A stretch of DNA of 64,000 nucleotides from JBCDCY01 sp039180875 (GCA_039180875.1 JBCDCY010000002.1:379512-443511); one strand, 5' to 3'. Numbered from the stretch's first letter, positions 8,093 through 16,337 are shown. Numbers and translations: made by a program. Notes: a model not told the origin generated them from the letters alone.

Positions 8093-8857
8093 CTAGAGGA
8101 GGAGCAGACGGTCATCCTCCGCCACCTCGCCGCCCGCGATGACCTCGGCGTAGACGCCGAAATTGCGGTGGCTCCAGCCGTCTTCCAGCACCGAGAGCAT
8201 GTCGATATCGGCCCGCCCGGTCTCGGGGTTGCCGTGGGTGGCGCGGCAGCGCTCGATCCGCTCGACGAAGCGGATCCGGGCGGTGCCGAGCATCGCCTCC
8301 CGCCCCGGCCACTCGAACTCCTGCCAGGGGCCGGTGCCCTCGAGCCAGATGTTGATACGGAAGCGCCGCATATCGAGGGTCTGGCCCGCCTTCTGACCGA
8401 GCGCCGTCAGGCTGCTGCCGCCGGCGAGCGAGATCGAGGGGAAGGGGCTGTCCGTCATGCCCCGCCCCGGCGCCTTGGCCACCCGGGCAGGCGCCGGGCG
8501 ATCGTCGGGGTAGAGGGGCGCGAGCCATTTCACCAGCCGCGCCGCCTCGGCCGGTCGGTCGGGGCGCACCACGATTTCCGGCCGCTCGGGGTGGCGGAGC
8601 GTCACCGCCCCGGCCTCCGCGTCGAAGGCTGCGTCGACGGCCATCAGGGCAGGGGCTGCGGCGCCCCGGCAGAAGGCGGAGCAATGGGTCCAGTCCGGTG
8701 CCGCCGGATCGTGGCGAGAAGCCGCGTGCGCTACCGCCCAGACCCGGTCGCCGGGCATGGTCTCGCCCGCCATCAGCACGGTGCGCGCGCAGCGCTCTGC
8801 CCCCACCGCCTTGATTGGATGGCGCCAGAGGGCTGAGACCCGGATCTCCGCCGTCAT
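8093..8857 (-). CDS. MOSC domain-containing protein
   Basis: This 254-residue protein opens with an MOSC N-terminal beta-barrel (VSALWRHPIKAVGAE) and has a C-terminal MOSC domain with the conserved Cys in IERCRATHGNPETG, the position expected to handle sulfur or molybdenum cofactor. YcbX-like members reduce N-hydroxylated compounds; whether this one does is unknown. Its ATG lies 1 nt past the yidC stop, so it is coupled to yidC. The same neighbour order is known in Rhodobacterales. Confidence 0.88.
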   Translation of the reverse strand: MTAEIRVSALWRHPIKAVGAERCARTVLMAGETMPGDRVWAVAHAASRHDPAAPDWTHCSAFCRGAAAPALMAVDAAFDAEAGAVTLRHPERPEIVVRPDRPAEAARLVKWLAPLYPDDRPAPARVAKAPGRGMTDSPFPSISLAGGSSLTALGQKAGQTLDMRRFRINIWLEGTGPWQEFEWPGREAMLGTARIRFVERIERCRATHGNPETGRADIDMLSVLEDGWSHRNFGVYAEVIAGGEVAEDDRLLLL

Positions 8858-8858
8858 G

Positions 8859-10688
8859 CTATTCCGCCGGCTTTTTCGATTTTCGTCGGAAGCTCGCCTT
8901 CACGTTGCCGAAGAAGTCGACCTGCACGCCCTGGCTCCGCATGATGATGTACTGCTGGGTGAAGGTGATGACGTTGTTGGCCACCCAGTAGATCACCAGA
9001 CCGCTGGCGAAATTGCCGAGCATGAACATGAAGACCCAAGGCAGCAGGTTGAAGATCATCGCCTGGGTGGGGTCAGTGGGCGCCGGGTTGAGCTTCTGCT
9101 GCATCCACATCGTCACGCCCATCAGGATCGGGAAGACGCCGATGGAGAGGAACGACAGGATCGAGCCGTCGGGCGGTGGTGAGAACGGCAGCAGCCCGAA
9201 GAGGTTCATGTAGGACGAGGGATCCGGGGCCGAGAGATCGCGGATCCAGCCGATGAACGGCGCATGGCGCATCTCGATAGTGACGTAGAGCACCTTGTAG
9301 AGCGCGAAGAAGATCGGGATCTGCAGCAGGATCGGCAGACAGCCGGAGGCGGGGTTCACCCGCTCCTTCTTATAGAGCGCCATCATCTCCTGTTGCAACT
9401 TCTGGCGGTCGTCGCCGGCGCGCTCCTTGATCTTCTCCATCTCGGGCTGGAGCTGCTTCATCTTCGACATGGCGACGAAGGATTTGTAGGCCAGCGGGAA
9501 GAGCAATGCCTTGATGATCAGGGTGAGCGTGATGATCGACACGCCCATATTGCCGATCAGGCCGTTCAGATGGTGCAGGCCCCAGAAGATCGGCTTGGTG
9601 AGGAAGGCGAACCAGCCCCAGTCGATGGAATCGACGAAACGGGTGACGCCCTGATTGTCCTGATAGTCGCGGATCGCCTCCCACTCCTTGGCGCCGGCGA
9701 AGAGCTGGGAGGTGAGCTCCGCCTGGCCCCCGGCGGCGATCTCGACCGGAGGGAGGCGCATGTCGGCCTGGTAGATCTGCGCTTCCTCGACATACTTGGC
9801 GACGGCGGTGAAGCTCTGGCCTTGGGGCGGGATCAGGGTCGTCATCCAGTTCTTGTCGGTAAAGCCGATCCAGCCGCCGGTCTCGGAACTGCGACGCTCC
9901 ACCCGGCCGCGCTCGGCCCGGTCGAACTCGGCGTCCGTCAGGTCGTCGTAGTCGATCTCGACCAGCACGTCATCGGCCAGCCCGACCACGCCCTCGTGCA
10001 GGATGTAGAAGCCGATGGTCTCGGGCTCTCCCTCCCGCACGATCAGGCCGTAGGGGGTGAGGCGAACGGGTGCCGTCCCCTGGTTCTCCACGGTCTGGGA
10101 GATGGTGAAGAGGTAGTTCTCGTCGACGCTGATGGTGCGTAGGAAGATGAGGCCGGCGCCGTTCTCCCAACGCAGCGTCACCGGGTCGTCGGGGGTCAGC
10201 ACATCGCCCGCTTCGATGGTCCATTCGGTGGTGGCGTTGGGCAGGGGGCCGACCTCGGCCGGACCGACCCAGCCGTGCAGGGCGTAGTAGCCGCCGATGC
10301 CGCCGCTCGGGTTGAGCAGGCGCACGGTCGGCGACCCGGGATCGAGGGTCTCGCGGTAATCCGTGAGCTTCAGATCGTCGAGCCGGGCGCCGGTCAGCGA
10401 CAGCGAGCCCTCGAGGCGCGGCGTCTCGATGGCGATGCGCGTCGCTGTCGCCACGTCGCTCGGCGCCACGGCGGCGGGCGCGGTGCCCTGACCGCCGGCC
10501 GCCTGCGGGGCGGCGGGGGCCGGGGGCGCGACAGCGGTGGAGCCGTCGAACAGCTCTTCGGCGGCCGAGGTGTCGGTGGAGACCGTGGTGGTCACCGGTG
10601 GCTCCGGCGGGAACAGGATGAACCAGACGAAGATCACCAGAAAGCTCAGCCCGGTGGCGAGCAGCAGGTTCTTGGTCTGGTCGTCCAT
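8859..10688 (-). CDS. yidC: Membrane protein insertase YidC
   Basis: This 609-residue protein starts MDDQTKNLLLATGLSF, with TM1 (about 7-22), a large beta-rich periplasmic domain (about 60-345) and the conserved C-terminal core (LLFPLAYKSF, NPASGCLPILLQIPIFFALYK, FNLLPWVFMF). YidC inserts and folds inner-membrane proteins with or without SecYEG. The groove position that is Arg in E. coli is Lys393 here (TLIIKALLFPL). An ATG 14 codons upstream exists but is not homologous sequence. The usual yidD neighbour is separated from it by a GGDEF/EAL gene. Confidence 0.97.
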   Translation of the reverse strand: MDDQTKNLLLATGLSFLVIFVWFILFPPEPPVTTTVSTDTSAAEELFDGSTAVAPPAPAAPQAAGGQGTAPAAVAPSDVATATRIAIETPRLEGSLSLTGARLDDLKLTDYRETLDPGSPTVRLLNPSGGIGGYYALHGWVGPAEVGPLPNATTEWTIEAGDVLTPDDPVTLRWENGAGLIFLRTISVDENYLFTISQTVENQGTAPVRLTPYGLIVREGEPETIGFYILHEGVVGLADDVLVEIDYDDLTDAEFDRAERGRVERRSSETGGWIGFTDKNWMTTLIPPQGQSFTAVAKYVEEAQIYQADMRLPPVEIAAGGQAELTSQLFAGAKEWEAIRDYQDNQGVTRFVDSIDWGWFAFLTKPIFWGLHHLNGLIGNMGVSIITLTLIIKALLFPLAYKSFVAMSKMKQLQPEMEKIKERAGDDRQKLQQEMMALYKKERVNPASGCLPILLQIPIFFALYKVLYVTIEMRHAPFIGWIRDLSAPDPSSYMNLFGLLPFSPPPDGSILSFLSIGVFPILMGVTMWMQQKLNPAPTDPTQAMIFNLLPWVFMFMLGNFASGLVIYWVANNVITFTQQYIIMRSQGVQVDFFGNVKASFRRKSKKPAE

Positions 10689-10894
10689 GCAGTCCTCCGC
10701 CCGGGCCCCTCGGCTTCGCGGTTTGAACAAGTATGCACGGCAAAGGTCAAGGGGAAGCGGCAGGGCCGGCGGCGGTGCCCCGGCACGGGGCGTGGGGGCT
10801 GCGTCTAGTGGGCCAGCGGAGGGCTGTCGGGCGGATCGTCAGGCGCTGCGCCAGCCGGCCGGAAGGGGACACGTAGGCGGTGGCGTTTCTGCCG

Positions 10895-12874
10895 TCAGGC
10901 CCCTTCGGCGCGCAGCGCCGGGCGCGCGGCGCGCCAGGTCCGCAACCACTCCGGCAGCTCTGCCGCCGGCATCGGCCTGGCGAACAGAAAGCCCTGGGCG
11001 AACTGGCAGCCGAGGGCGACCAATCGCTCGCGCTCTCCCACCGTCTCCACCCCTTCGGCGAGGGCCTCGACGCCCAGACTGCGGGCCATGTTCACCATTG
11101 CGGCGACATAGCTCGCCTGTTGCGGGTCCCGATCGAGGCCGGCAACGAAGCTGCGGTCGATTTTGATGCGGCTGACGGCGAAGCGCCGGATATTGGCGAT
11201 CGCCGCGTGCCCGGTGCCGAAATCGTCGAGCTCGATGGCGAAGCCGGCCTCGGCCAGGGTGCGGATGGTGCGGGCGACCGCCTCCTCATCGTGCTCGATC
11301 AACACCGTCTCCAGCACTTCGACGGCCACCCGACCGGGGGCCAGACCGCGCGGGTCGAGGGCCCATTTCAGCCGATCGGGCAGGCGCGGATCGGCGAGCT
11401 GGTCGGAGGTGAAGTTGAGCGCCACCCGCGGCACGTCGAGCCCGGCCGCGTCCAGGCTCTCCAACGTCTCGAGCGATTGCTCGAGCATGGCGTCAGCGAT
11501 CAGATGGCCGCGCCCGGTCTGCTCGGCGATCTCGAGAAACGCGCCGGGGCTGAGGACGCCGCGGCTCGGATGTAGCCAGCGAGCCAGCGCCTCCAGACCC
11601 ACGACCGCCCCGGTGGCGAGGTCGACCTGCGGCTGGAAGTAAGGCTGGATCAGGCCGTGATCGAGGGAGCGCGCCAGATCCCGCGCCACGCGGTTGCGCG
11701 ACTCCTTCTCCGTCCGGATCTCCCGACTGTAGTACTGCACGAGACCGGCGCCGATCTGCTTGGCGATGGTCAGCGCGGTCTTGGCGTTGGCGACGCAGGC
11801 GTCGGCATCGGCGCTCAGCAGCTCGCCCTCCACCACGCCAATGGAACAGCTCGGCCGGAAGGCGCCGTCCTCCAGCCGCGCGGGCTGGCGGATCTCGGCC
11901 TGGATGCGGCGCACGATCCGATCCGCGCCCCCGGGCAGATGGCCGGTATCCAGCGCCACCAGGAAGTCGTCATCGCCGATCCGGGCGACGAAGTCGGAGC
12001 TGCGCAGCACGCCCCCGATGCGGTCGCCCACCAGCCGCAGCAGGCGATCGCCGGCGGCATAGCCGTGGGCGTCGTTCACGCTTTGAAAATCGTCGATGTC
12101 GATGTGCAGGATCGCCATCCGGGCGCGCTGCGCCTCGGGCCCGGCCAGACACGCGCGAAGATGGGCATCCATCATCGCGCGGTTGGGCAGCCCGGTGACC
12201 GGATCGTGCTGCTCTTCCGCGCGCGGATCCTCCTCAGCACTCTCCTCGGCCGCGCGCCGGCGCGGGCTGAGCACCAGAGCCGCGAGGGTAAGCGCGATCG
12301 CCGCGGCCAGGAGCTGCGGCAGGATGGCGGCGAGCAACTTGGCGCGACCGACCAGCCGGACGGTCTCCGCCAGGTCGTCGTCGATGGCGTGCAGGGCGTC
12401 GTCGAGGGCGTCGAACGGCTCGACCCGTGCCGGCGCGCCCGTCCGGCTCTCCGCCAGGGCGTCGCGGAGGGCTCGGGCGAGGTCTTGCTGCTGGGGGAGC
12501 GGCGGTGGCGCGGCCGTCGGCCCGAGGATCGCAAGGCGTTCCGCCAACAGCGCCTGGGCAGCGAGCAGGCGATTGCTTTGTGCAGCGAGTTCGCGGCGCC
12601 GCTCCTCCCCCAGGGCGGCATCGTCCGGGATCGGCCGGATCGCCATCTCCCGCACCTTGGTATGCAGGAGAAACAGTTGGCTGACGCTGGAGCGGGCGGC
12701 GGTCACGTCCTCCCGCTCCCGCCGCAGATCGCGCAGGACCAGCATTTGGGCTGTCAGGGTGAGCGCCAGCAAGGCGAGTAAAGCGCGCGCCGCAACCCGG
12801 CGCGGCCGACCGGCGCGCGGGGCCGATCCCGTCGGCACCTCACCCCCACGTGCATAACCGCCGACAGACTGCAT
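10895..12874 (-). CDS. Membrane GGDEF/EAL protein, probable c-di-GMP phosphodiesterase
   Basis: The 659-residue protein has two membrane helices (about 28-46 and 186-204) enclosing a helical periplasmic sensor, then a GGDEF domain (about 215-380) and an EAL domain (about 400-640). The GGDEF box is degenerate (RIGDDDF, residues 299-304 region), so cyclase activity is unlikely. EAL residues look complete: GLEALARW, LNFTSDQL, VEVLET, DDFGTG, RIKIDRSF, AEGVET. It is therefore probably a c-di-GMP phosphodiesterase with a regulatory GGDEF. The start at ATG 12874 is uncertain; a TTG 19 codons upstream is open. It interrupts the usual yidD-yidC order and is 206 bp from yidC; I see no clear element in that gap. 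Confidence 0.9.
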   Translation of the reverse strand: MQSVGGYARGGEVPTGSAPRAGRPRRVAARALLALLALTLTAQMLVLRDLRREREDVTAARSSVSQLFLLHTKVREMAIRPIPDDAALGEERRRELAAQSNRLLAAQALLAERLAILGPTAAPPPLPQQQDLARALRDALAESRTGAPARVEPFDALDDALHAIDDDLAETVRLVGRAKLLAAILPQLLAAAIALTLAALVLSPRRRAAEESAEEDPRAEEQHDPVTGLPNRAMMDAHLRACLAGPEAQRARMAILHIDIDDFQSVNDAHGYAAGDRLLRLVGDRIGGVLRSSDFVARIGDDDFLVALDTGHLPGGADRIVRRIQAEIRQPARLEDGAFRPSCSIGVVEGELLSADADACVANAKTALTIAKQIGAGLVQYYSREIRTEKESRNRVARDLARSLDHGLIQPYFQPQVDLATGAVVGLEALARWLHPSRGVLSPGAFLEIAEQTGRGHLIADAMLEQSLETLESLDAAGLDVPRVALNFTSDQLADPRLPDRLKWALDPRGLAPGRVAVEVLETVLIEHDEEAVARTIRTLAEAGFAIELDDFGTGHAAIANIRRFAVSRIKIDRSFVAGLDRDPQQASYVAAMVNMARSLGVEALAEGVETVGERERLVALGCQFAQGFLFARPMPAAELPEWLRTWRAARPALRAEGA

Positions 12875-13008
12875 GACGTCGCCCACCCACTCTCCAATCG
12901 CGCCGAAGGGTAATCGACGGCGGCGGATCAAGCGGTTAACGCGGCGTCAGAGAATATCTCGAAAGCGCGCTCAATTCGCCGCGAATGGGATCGGCTCAGC
13001 CGGGCGCC

Positions 13009-13230
13009 TCAGTCTGGCACGTTGTCGATGCCGGAGCCGCCCCAGGGATGGCAGCGCGCCAGACGGCGGAGCGTCAGCCAGCCGCCGCGGAGCGCGCCGT
13101 GGCGCTCCAACGCCTCGAGCGCGTAGGCCGAGCAGGTGGGGTGAAAGCGGCAGGATCGACCGATCCAGGGCGAGAGCACCAGGCGATAGGCCCGGATCGG
13201 CAGGGCGACGCAATGGGCGAGGGGGCTCAG
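13009..13230 (-). CDS. yidD: Membrane protein insertion efficiency factor YidD, CTG start
   Basis: A 73-residue protein with the YidD signature SPWIGRSCRFHPTCSAYALE followed by HGALRGGWLTLRRLARCHPW. The three conserved cysteines are present. YidD aids YidC-dependent insertion. Between the preceding in-frame stop and the conserved start there is no ATG, GTG or TTG. The frame enters homology exactly at a CTG (13230-13228) that overlaps the rnpA TGA as CTGA, giving (M)SPLAHCVALPIRAYRL, the usual YidD N-terminus as I know it. The first standard codon, a GTG in RLVLSP, would remove 17 conserved residues. Confidence 0.85.
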   Translation of the reverse strand: MSPLAHCVALPIRAYRLVLSPWIGRSCRFHPTCSAYALEALERHGALRGGWLTLRRLARCHPWGGSGIDNVPD

Positions 13231-13595
13231 CGCGCCTCTCCCGCCGCCGCATGGAGATGGCCTAGGGCCTGGATCAGGTCGCTCACCATGGCATCAAAGG
13301 GATGGCTCGCCGTCGCCCCCGCCCGGCCGATCAGCACATAGTCCCAGCCCGGCCGTCCATCCTGCGGCAGGACCTGATGGGCGATGCTGCGCAGGCGTCG
13401 CTTGGCACGATTGCGGGCGACGGCGTTGCCGACTTTCTTTGAGCAGGTGAACCCGACCCGGACGCGGCCGGGCGCCTGATCGGCGTCCCGACGGCGGGCC
13501 TGGAGCACGAAGGCCGGCATGGCGCGGCGCCGTGCCCTTGCAGCGGCGAGGAAGTCCCGCCGTTTCTTCAGCGTCTCGAGCGGCGCGGCGCTCAG
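13227..13595 (-). CDS. rnpA: Ribonuclease P protein component
   Basis: The core (LETLKKRRDFLAAA, VGFTCSKKVGNAVARNRAKR, the RNR-type basic box, then WDYVLIGRAG) is RnpA, which binds the RNase P RNA for tRNA 5' maturation. Given here from a CTG (13595) that overlaps the rpmH TGA as CTGA: 122 residues, the normal family length. The frame is open far upstream through rpmH; a GTG at 13757 with GGAGG six nt before it would give 176 residues and nest rpmH inside rnpA, as described for Thermus. No ATG, GTG or TTG lies between 13757 and 13595. Confidence 0.93.
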   Translation of the reverse strand: MSAAPLETLKKRRDFLAAARARRRAMPAFVLQARRRDADQAPGRVRVGFTCSKKVGNAVARNRAKRRLRSIAHQVLPQDGRPGWDYVLIGRAGATASHPFDAMVSDLIQALGHLHAAAGEAR

Positions 13596-13726
13596 GCCGA
13601 CAGCCGCTTCCGCCCGATCCGCCGCCGGGCGTTCAGGATCTTGCGGCCGTTCTTGGTCGCCATCCGGGCGCGAAAGCCGTGGCGACGCTTGCGGACCAGC
13701 CGGCTGGGCTGAAACGTGCGCTTCAT
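13592..13726 (-). CDS. rpmH: 50S ribosomal protein L34
   Basis: The 44-residue basic protein (MKRTFQPSRLVRKRRHGF, then RARMATKNGRKILNARR, ending RLSA) is a canonical bacterial L34 of the large subunit. ATG 13726 has GAGGAG upstream. It is first in the rpmH-rnpA-yidD unit and shares 4 nt with the rnpA CTG. Confidence 0.97.
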   Translation of the reverse strand: MKRTFQPSRLVRKRRHGFRARMATKNGRKILNARRRIGRKRLSA

Positions 13727-13798
13727 CTCGTCTCTCCTCGTCGCGTGGGGCCGGCACTGCCACCCTCCGCTCCACCAGATCCGGCGATTTGGCCGGTT

Positions 13799-13826
13799 CT
13801 CGCGTTTCGGGTCCTCGCGTTTCGGG
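13799..13826. repeat. 13-nt tandem direct repeat in the rpmH leader
   Basis: CTCGCGTTTCGGG occurs at 13799-13811 and 13814-13826 (plus-strand reading), period 15. It lies at or just after the predicted rpmH transcription start. Confidence 0.6.
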
Positions 13827-13830
13827 GCCT

Positions 13831-13859
13831 CGGATACGCGCCGGTCCGGGCGCTGTCAA
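13831..13859 (-). promoter_or_regulatory. Predicted sigma-70 promoter of rpmH-rnpA-yidD
   Basis: Minus strand: TTGACA (13859-13854), 17 nt, TATCCG (13836-13831). The -35 is perfect. Predicted start near 13824 leaves about 98 nt of leader before rpmH. This is the main signal I find in the 317-bp gap 13727-14043 besides the direct repeat; the rest up to the rightward gene at 14044 holds nothing I recognise. Confidence 0.55.
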
Positions 13860-14043
13860 TTCGCAAGGCGGCGCTGCCATCGCCGCACCGGCTCCCGCAT
13901 CTGAAAGCCGCGGTCCCGCCTCCCGGCACTGAAACATTGTCCCGCCAGCCATCAAGCGCGCGTGATCAACGGTTTCGATTTTTCGTGCTCTCGCGCATGT
14001 CTGCCCCAGCTACCCCCTTGGGAACGCCAGGTCAGAGCCGGAG

Positions 14044-14796
14044 ATGCCCATGTCGACGACCGCTCAATCCACCAACCGGCTGTCGTTCTCGCGGATGGCG
14101 CCGCTCCTGCTGATCGTCGCCGCCGCGGTGGCCGGCTACTTCCTGATCGGCGACTACCTCTCCTTTGAGACGTTGCGGGACAACCGCGAAGAGCTGATCG
14201 CCTGGCGCGACAACAACTACCTGATCGCAGCACTCACCTATATGGCGATCTACATCCTGGCCGTCGCCTTCTCGCTGCCGGGGGGGCTGTTCATGACCCT
14301 GGCCGGCGGCTTCCTATTCGGCCTGGCCATGGGCACGTTGATGACGGTGAGCGCGGCGACCATCGGCGCGACGGTGCTGTTTCTGGCGGCCAAGACGGGG
14401 CTCGGCGACGCGCTTTACGACCGGCTGAAGGCCAAGGCGGGCGAGGGCGGGATGCTTACCCGCATCCAGAACGGCCTGGAGCAGAACGAGATCAGCGTGC
14501 TTTTCCTGATGCGCCTGGTCCCGGCCGTGCCGTTCTTCGTCGCCAATCTAGCCCCGGCCTTTCTGGGCGTCGGCCTTCGCAACTACGTGCTCACCACGTT
14601 CTTCGGCATTATCCCCGGCACCATGGTCTACACCTGGATCGGCTCGGGCCTGGGCGATGTGTTTGCGCGCGGAGAGACGCCCAACCTCTCGATCATCTTT
14701 GAATGGCAGGTGCTGGGACCCATTCTCGCCCTATGTGCCCTGGCAGCGCTGCCCATCGTCATCAAGTCGCTGCGGGGCGGCCGGCAGGCGCTTTGA
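14044..14796 (+). CDS. TVP38/TMEM64 family membrane protein
   Basis: This 250-residue integral membrane protein has about six hydrophobic segments and the VTT/SNARE-associated (DedA-like) core: FSLPGGLFMTLAGGFLFG, the LMRLVPAVPFFVANL loop with conserved Arg and Pro, and FFGIIPGTMVYTWIG. Family members act in membrane homeostasis, probably lipid handling. The start could also be the ATG at 14050. It is 33 bp upstream of a flavin oxidoreductase on the same strand, a pairing I have seen in other genomes, so the two are probably an operon. Confidence 0.88.
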   Translation: MPMSTTAQSTNRLSFSRMAPLLLIVAAAVAGYFLIGDYLSFETLRDNREELIAWRDNNYLIAALTYMAIYILAVAFSLPGGLFMTLAGGFLFGLAMGTLMTVSAATIGATVLFLAAKTGLGDALYDRLKAKAGEGGMLTRIQNGLEQNEISVLFLMRLVPAVPFFVANLAPAFLGVGLRNYVLTTFFGIIPGTMVYTWIGSGLGDVFARGETPNLSIIFEWQVLGPILALCALAALPIVIKSLRGGRQAL

Positions 14797-14829
14797 TCCG
14801 ACGACGGCAGACGAGAGGGGGATGCGACC

Positions 14830-16263
14830 ATGGCCCGCGATGATATCAAGCCCGAGCGGATCGAGACCGACCTCTGCGTGATTGGCGGCGGATCGGGCGG
14901 TCTGTCCGTCGCGGCCGGTGCCGTGCAGATGGGCGCCAAAGTGGTGCTGATCGAAGGCGGCAAGATGGGGGGCGATTGCCTCAACTATGGCTGCGTCCCG
15001 TCGAAGGCGCTGATCGCTGCCGCCAAGCAGGCCCATACGCTGAGGAACGGCGCGAAGTTCGGCATCAAGGACGTGGAGCCTGAGGTCGACTACGCCGCCG
15101 CCATGGAGCATGTGCAGGACGTGATCGCCGGCATCGCGCCCCACGACTCCGTCGAGCGGTTCGAAGGCTTGGGCGTTCGCGTCATCCAGGACTGGGCGCG
15201 CTTCGTCTCCCGCGACGAGGTGCAGGCGGGGGCGGCGATCATCAAGGCGCGGCGCTTCGTCGTCGCCACCGGCTCCGGCCCATTGGTGCCGCCGATCCCG
15301 GGTCTGGCGGACGTGCCTTATCTGACCAACGAGACGCTCTTCGATCTGCGCGACCGGCCCGAGCATCTGATCATCATCGGTGCGGGCCCGATCGGTATGG
15401 AGATGGCCCAGGCGCATCGCCGCCTCGGCAGCCGGGTGACGGTGCTGGAGGCGGCAAAGGCCCTCGCCCGCGACGATCCGGAGACGGCGGCGATCGCCCT
15501 CGACCAGCTGCGCGCGGAGGGGGTTGAGATCGTCGAGGGCGCCCAGGTGGCCGAGGTCGGCGGCAGCCCCGGCGCGATCACCGTGCGCGCCGGCGACGAC
15601 CGGCAGTGGACCGGCTCCCACCTTTTCGTCGCAGTCGGCCGGACGCCGGCCATCGACCGCCTCGACCTCGACCAGGCCGGGATCCGCTACGGCCGCAAGG
15701 GGATCGAGGTGGATGCCCAGCTCCGCAGCTCCAACCGCCGGGTCTACGCGGTCGGCGACGTGGCGGGCGGCCTGCAGTTCACCCATGTCGCCGGCTACCA
15801 CGCAGGCGTCGTCGTGCGCTCCGCCCTATTCGGCCTGCCGGCCAAGGCATCGGAGGCCCACATCCCCTGGGTGACCTTCACCGATCCCGAACTCGCTCAA
15901 GTCGGCCTGACCGAGGCTGAGGCCCGCAAGATCCACGGCGGCAAGCTCGAGGTGCTGCGCTTCGACTATGCCGAGAACGACCGCGCCCGGGCGGAGCGGG
16001 CCACCCAGGGCCTCCTCAAGGTCATGGTGGTGCGCGGCAAGCCCATCGGCGCCTCCATCGTCGGGCGCCAGGCCGGCGAATTGATCAACCTCTGGGCGCT
16101 CGCCATCGCCAATGGCATGAAGATCGGCGCGGTCACCGCCATGGTCGCGCCCTATCCGACGATCGGCGAGCTCAACAAGCGCGTCGCCGGCCAATACTAC
16201 GTGCCGCGTCTCTTCGAGAGTGACTTCGTGAAACGGGTCGTCCGCCTGGTGCAGCGGTTTTAA
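14830..16263 (+). CDS. FAD-dependent pyridine nucleotide-disulfide oxidoreductase, mercuric reductase-like
   Basis: This 477-residue class I flavin disulfide reductase has an FAD fold (CVIGGGSGGLSVAAGA), a redox-active disulfide in GGDCLNYGCVPSKAL (Cys50, Cys55), an NAD(P) fold (IIIGAGPIGMEMAQAH), the second FAD box VYAVGDVAGGLQFTH and a C-terminal dimer domain. The dihydrolipoamide dehydrogenase His-Glu pair is not present: the corresponding text reads APYPTIGELN. It is therefore not a standard LpdA. No N-terminal heavy-metal domain or C-terminal vicinal Cys pair is seen, so mercury reduction is also unproven. Substrate unknown. Confidence 0.85.
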   Translation: MARDDIKPERIETDLCVIGGGSGGLSVAAGAVQMGAKVVLIEGGKMGGDCLNYGCVPSKALIAAAKQAHTLRNGAKFGIKDVEPEVDYAAAMEHVQDVIAGIAPHDSVERFEGLGVRVIQDWARFVSRDEVQAGAAIIKARRFVVATGSGPLVPPIPGLADVPYLTNETLFDLRDRPEHLIIIGAGPIGMEMAQAHRRLGSRVTVLEAAKALARDDPETAAIALDQLRAEGVEIVEGAQVAEVGGSPGAITVRAGDDRQWTGSHLFVAVGRTPAIDRLDLDQAGIRYGRKGIEVDAQLRSSNRRVYAVGDVAGGLQFTHVAGYHAGVVVRSALFGLPAKASEAHIPWVTFTDPELAQVGLTEAEARKIHGGKLEVLRFDYAENDRARAERATQGLLKVMVVRGKPIGASIVGRQAGELINLWALAIANGMKIGAVTAMVAPYPTIGELNKRVAGQYYVPRLFESDFVKRVVRLVQRF

Positions 16264-16303
16264 TTCCTATCCGCGACTAATCAGCTCTATCCGGCGATCT
16301 TTT

Positions 16304-16337
16304 GCCGGCATCTTTGCCGCATTCGGCAAGTGCCGGC
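16304..16337 (+). terminator. Strong two-step hairpin after the oxidoreductase gene
   Basis: GCCGGCA (16304-16310) pairs with TGCCGGC (16331-16337), and TTGCCG (16314-16319) with CGGCAA (16324-16329), loop CATT. There is no T tract, so it may be an RNA 3'-end structure rather than a simple intrinsic terminator. Confidence 0.45.

Noticed and set aside
12971..13252. 93-codon minus frame starting at an ATG over yidD
   Set aside because: Wrong frame: its translation lacks the HPTCSAYALE signature, which lies in the frame starting at CTG 13230.
13758..13955. Far-upstream ATG (13955) for rnpA giving 242 residues
   Set aside because: Lies upstream of the predicted promoter and has no homology; the GTG at 13757 or CTG at 13595 are more likely.
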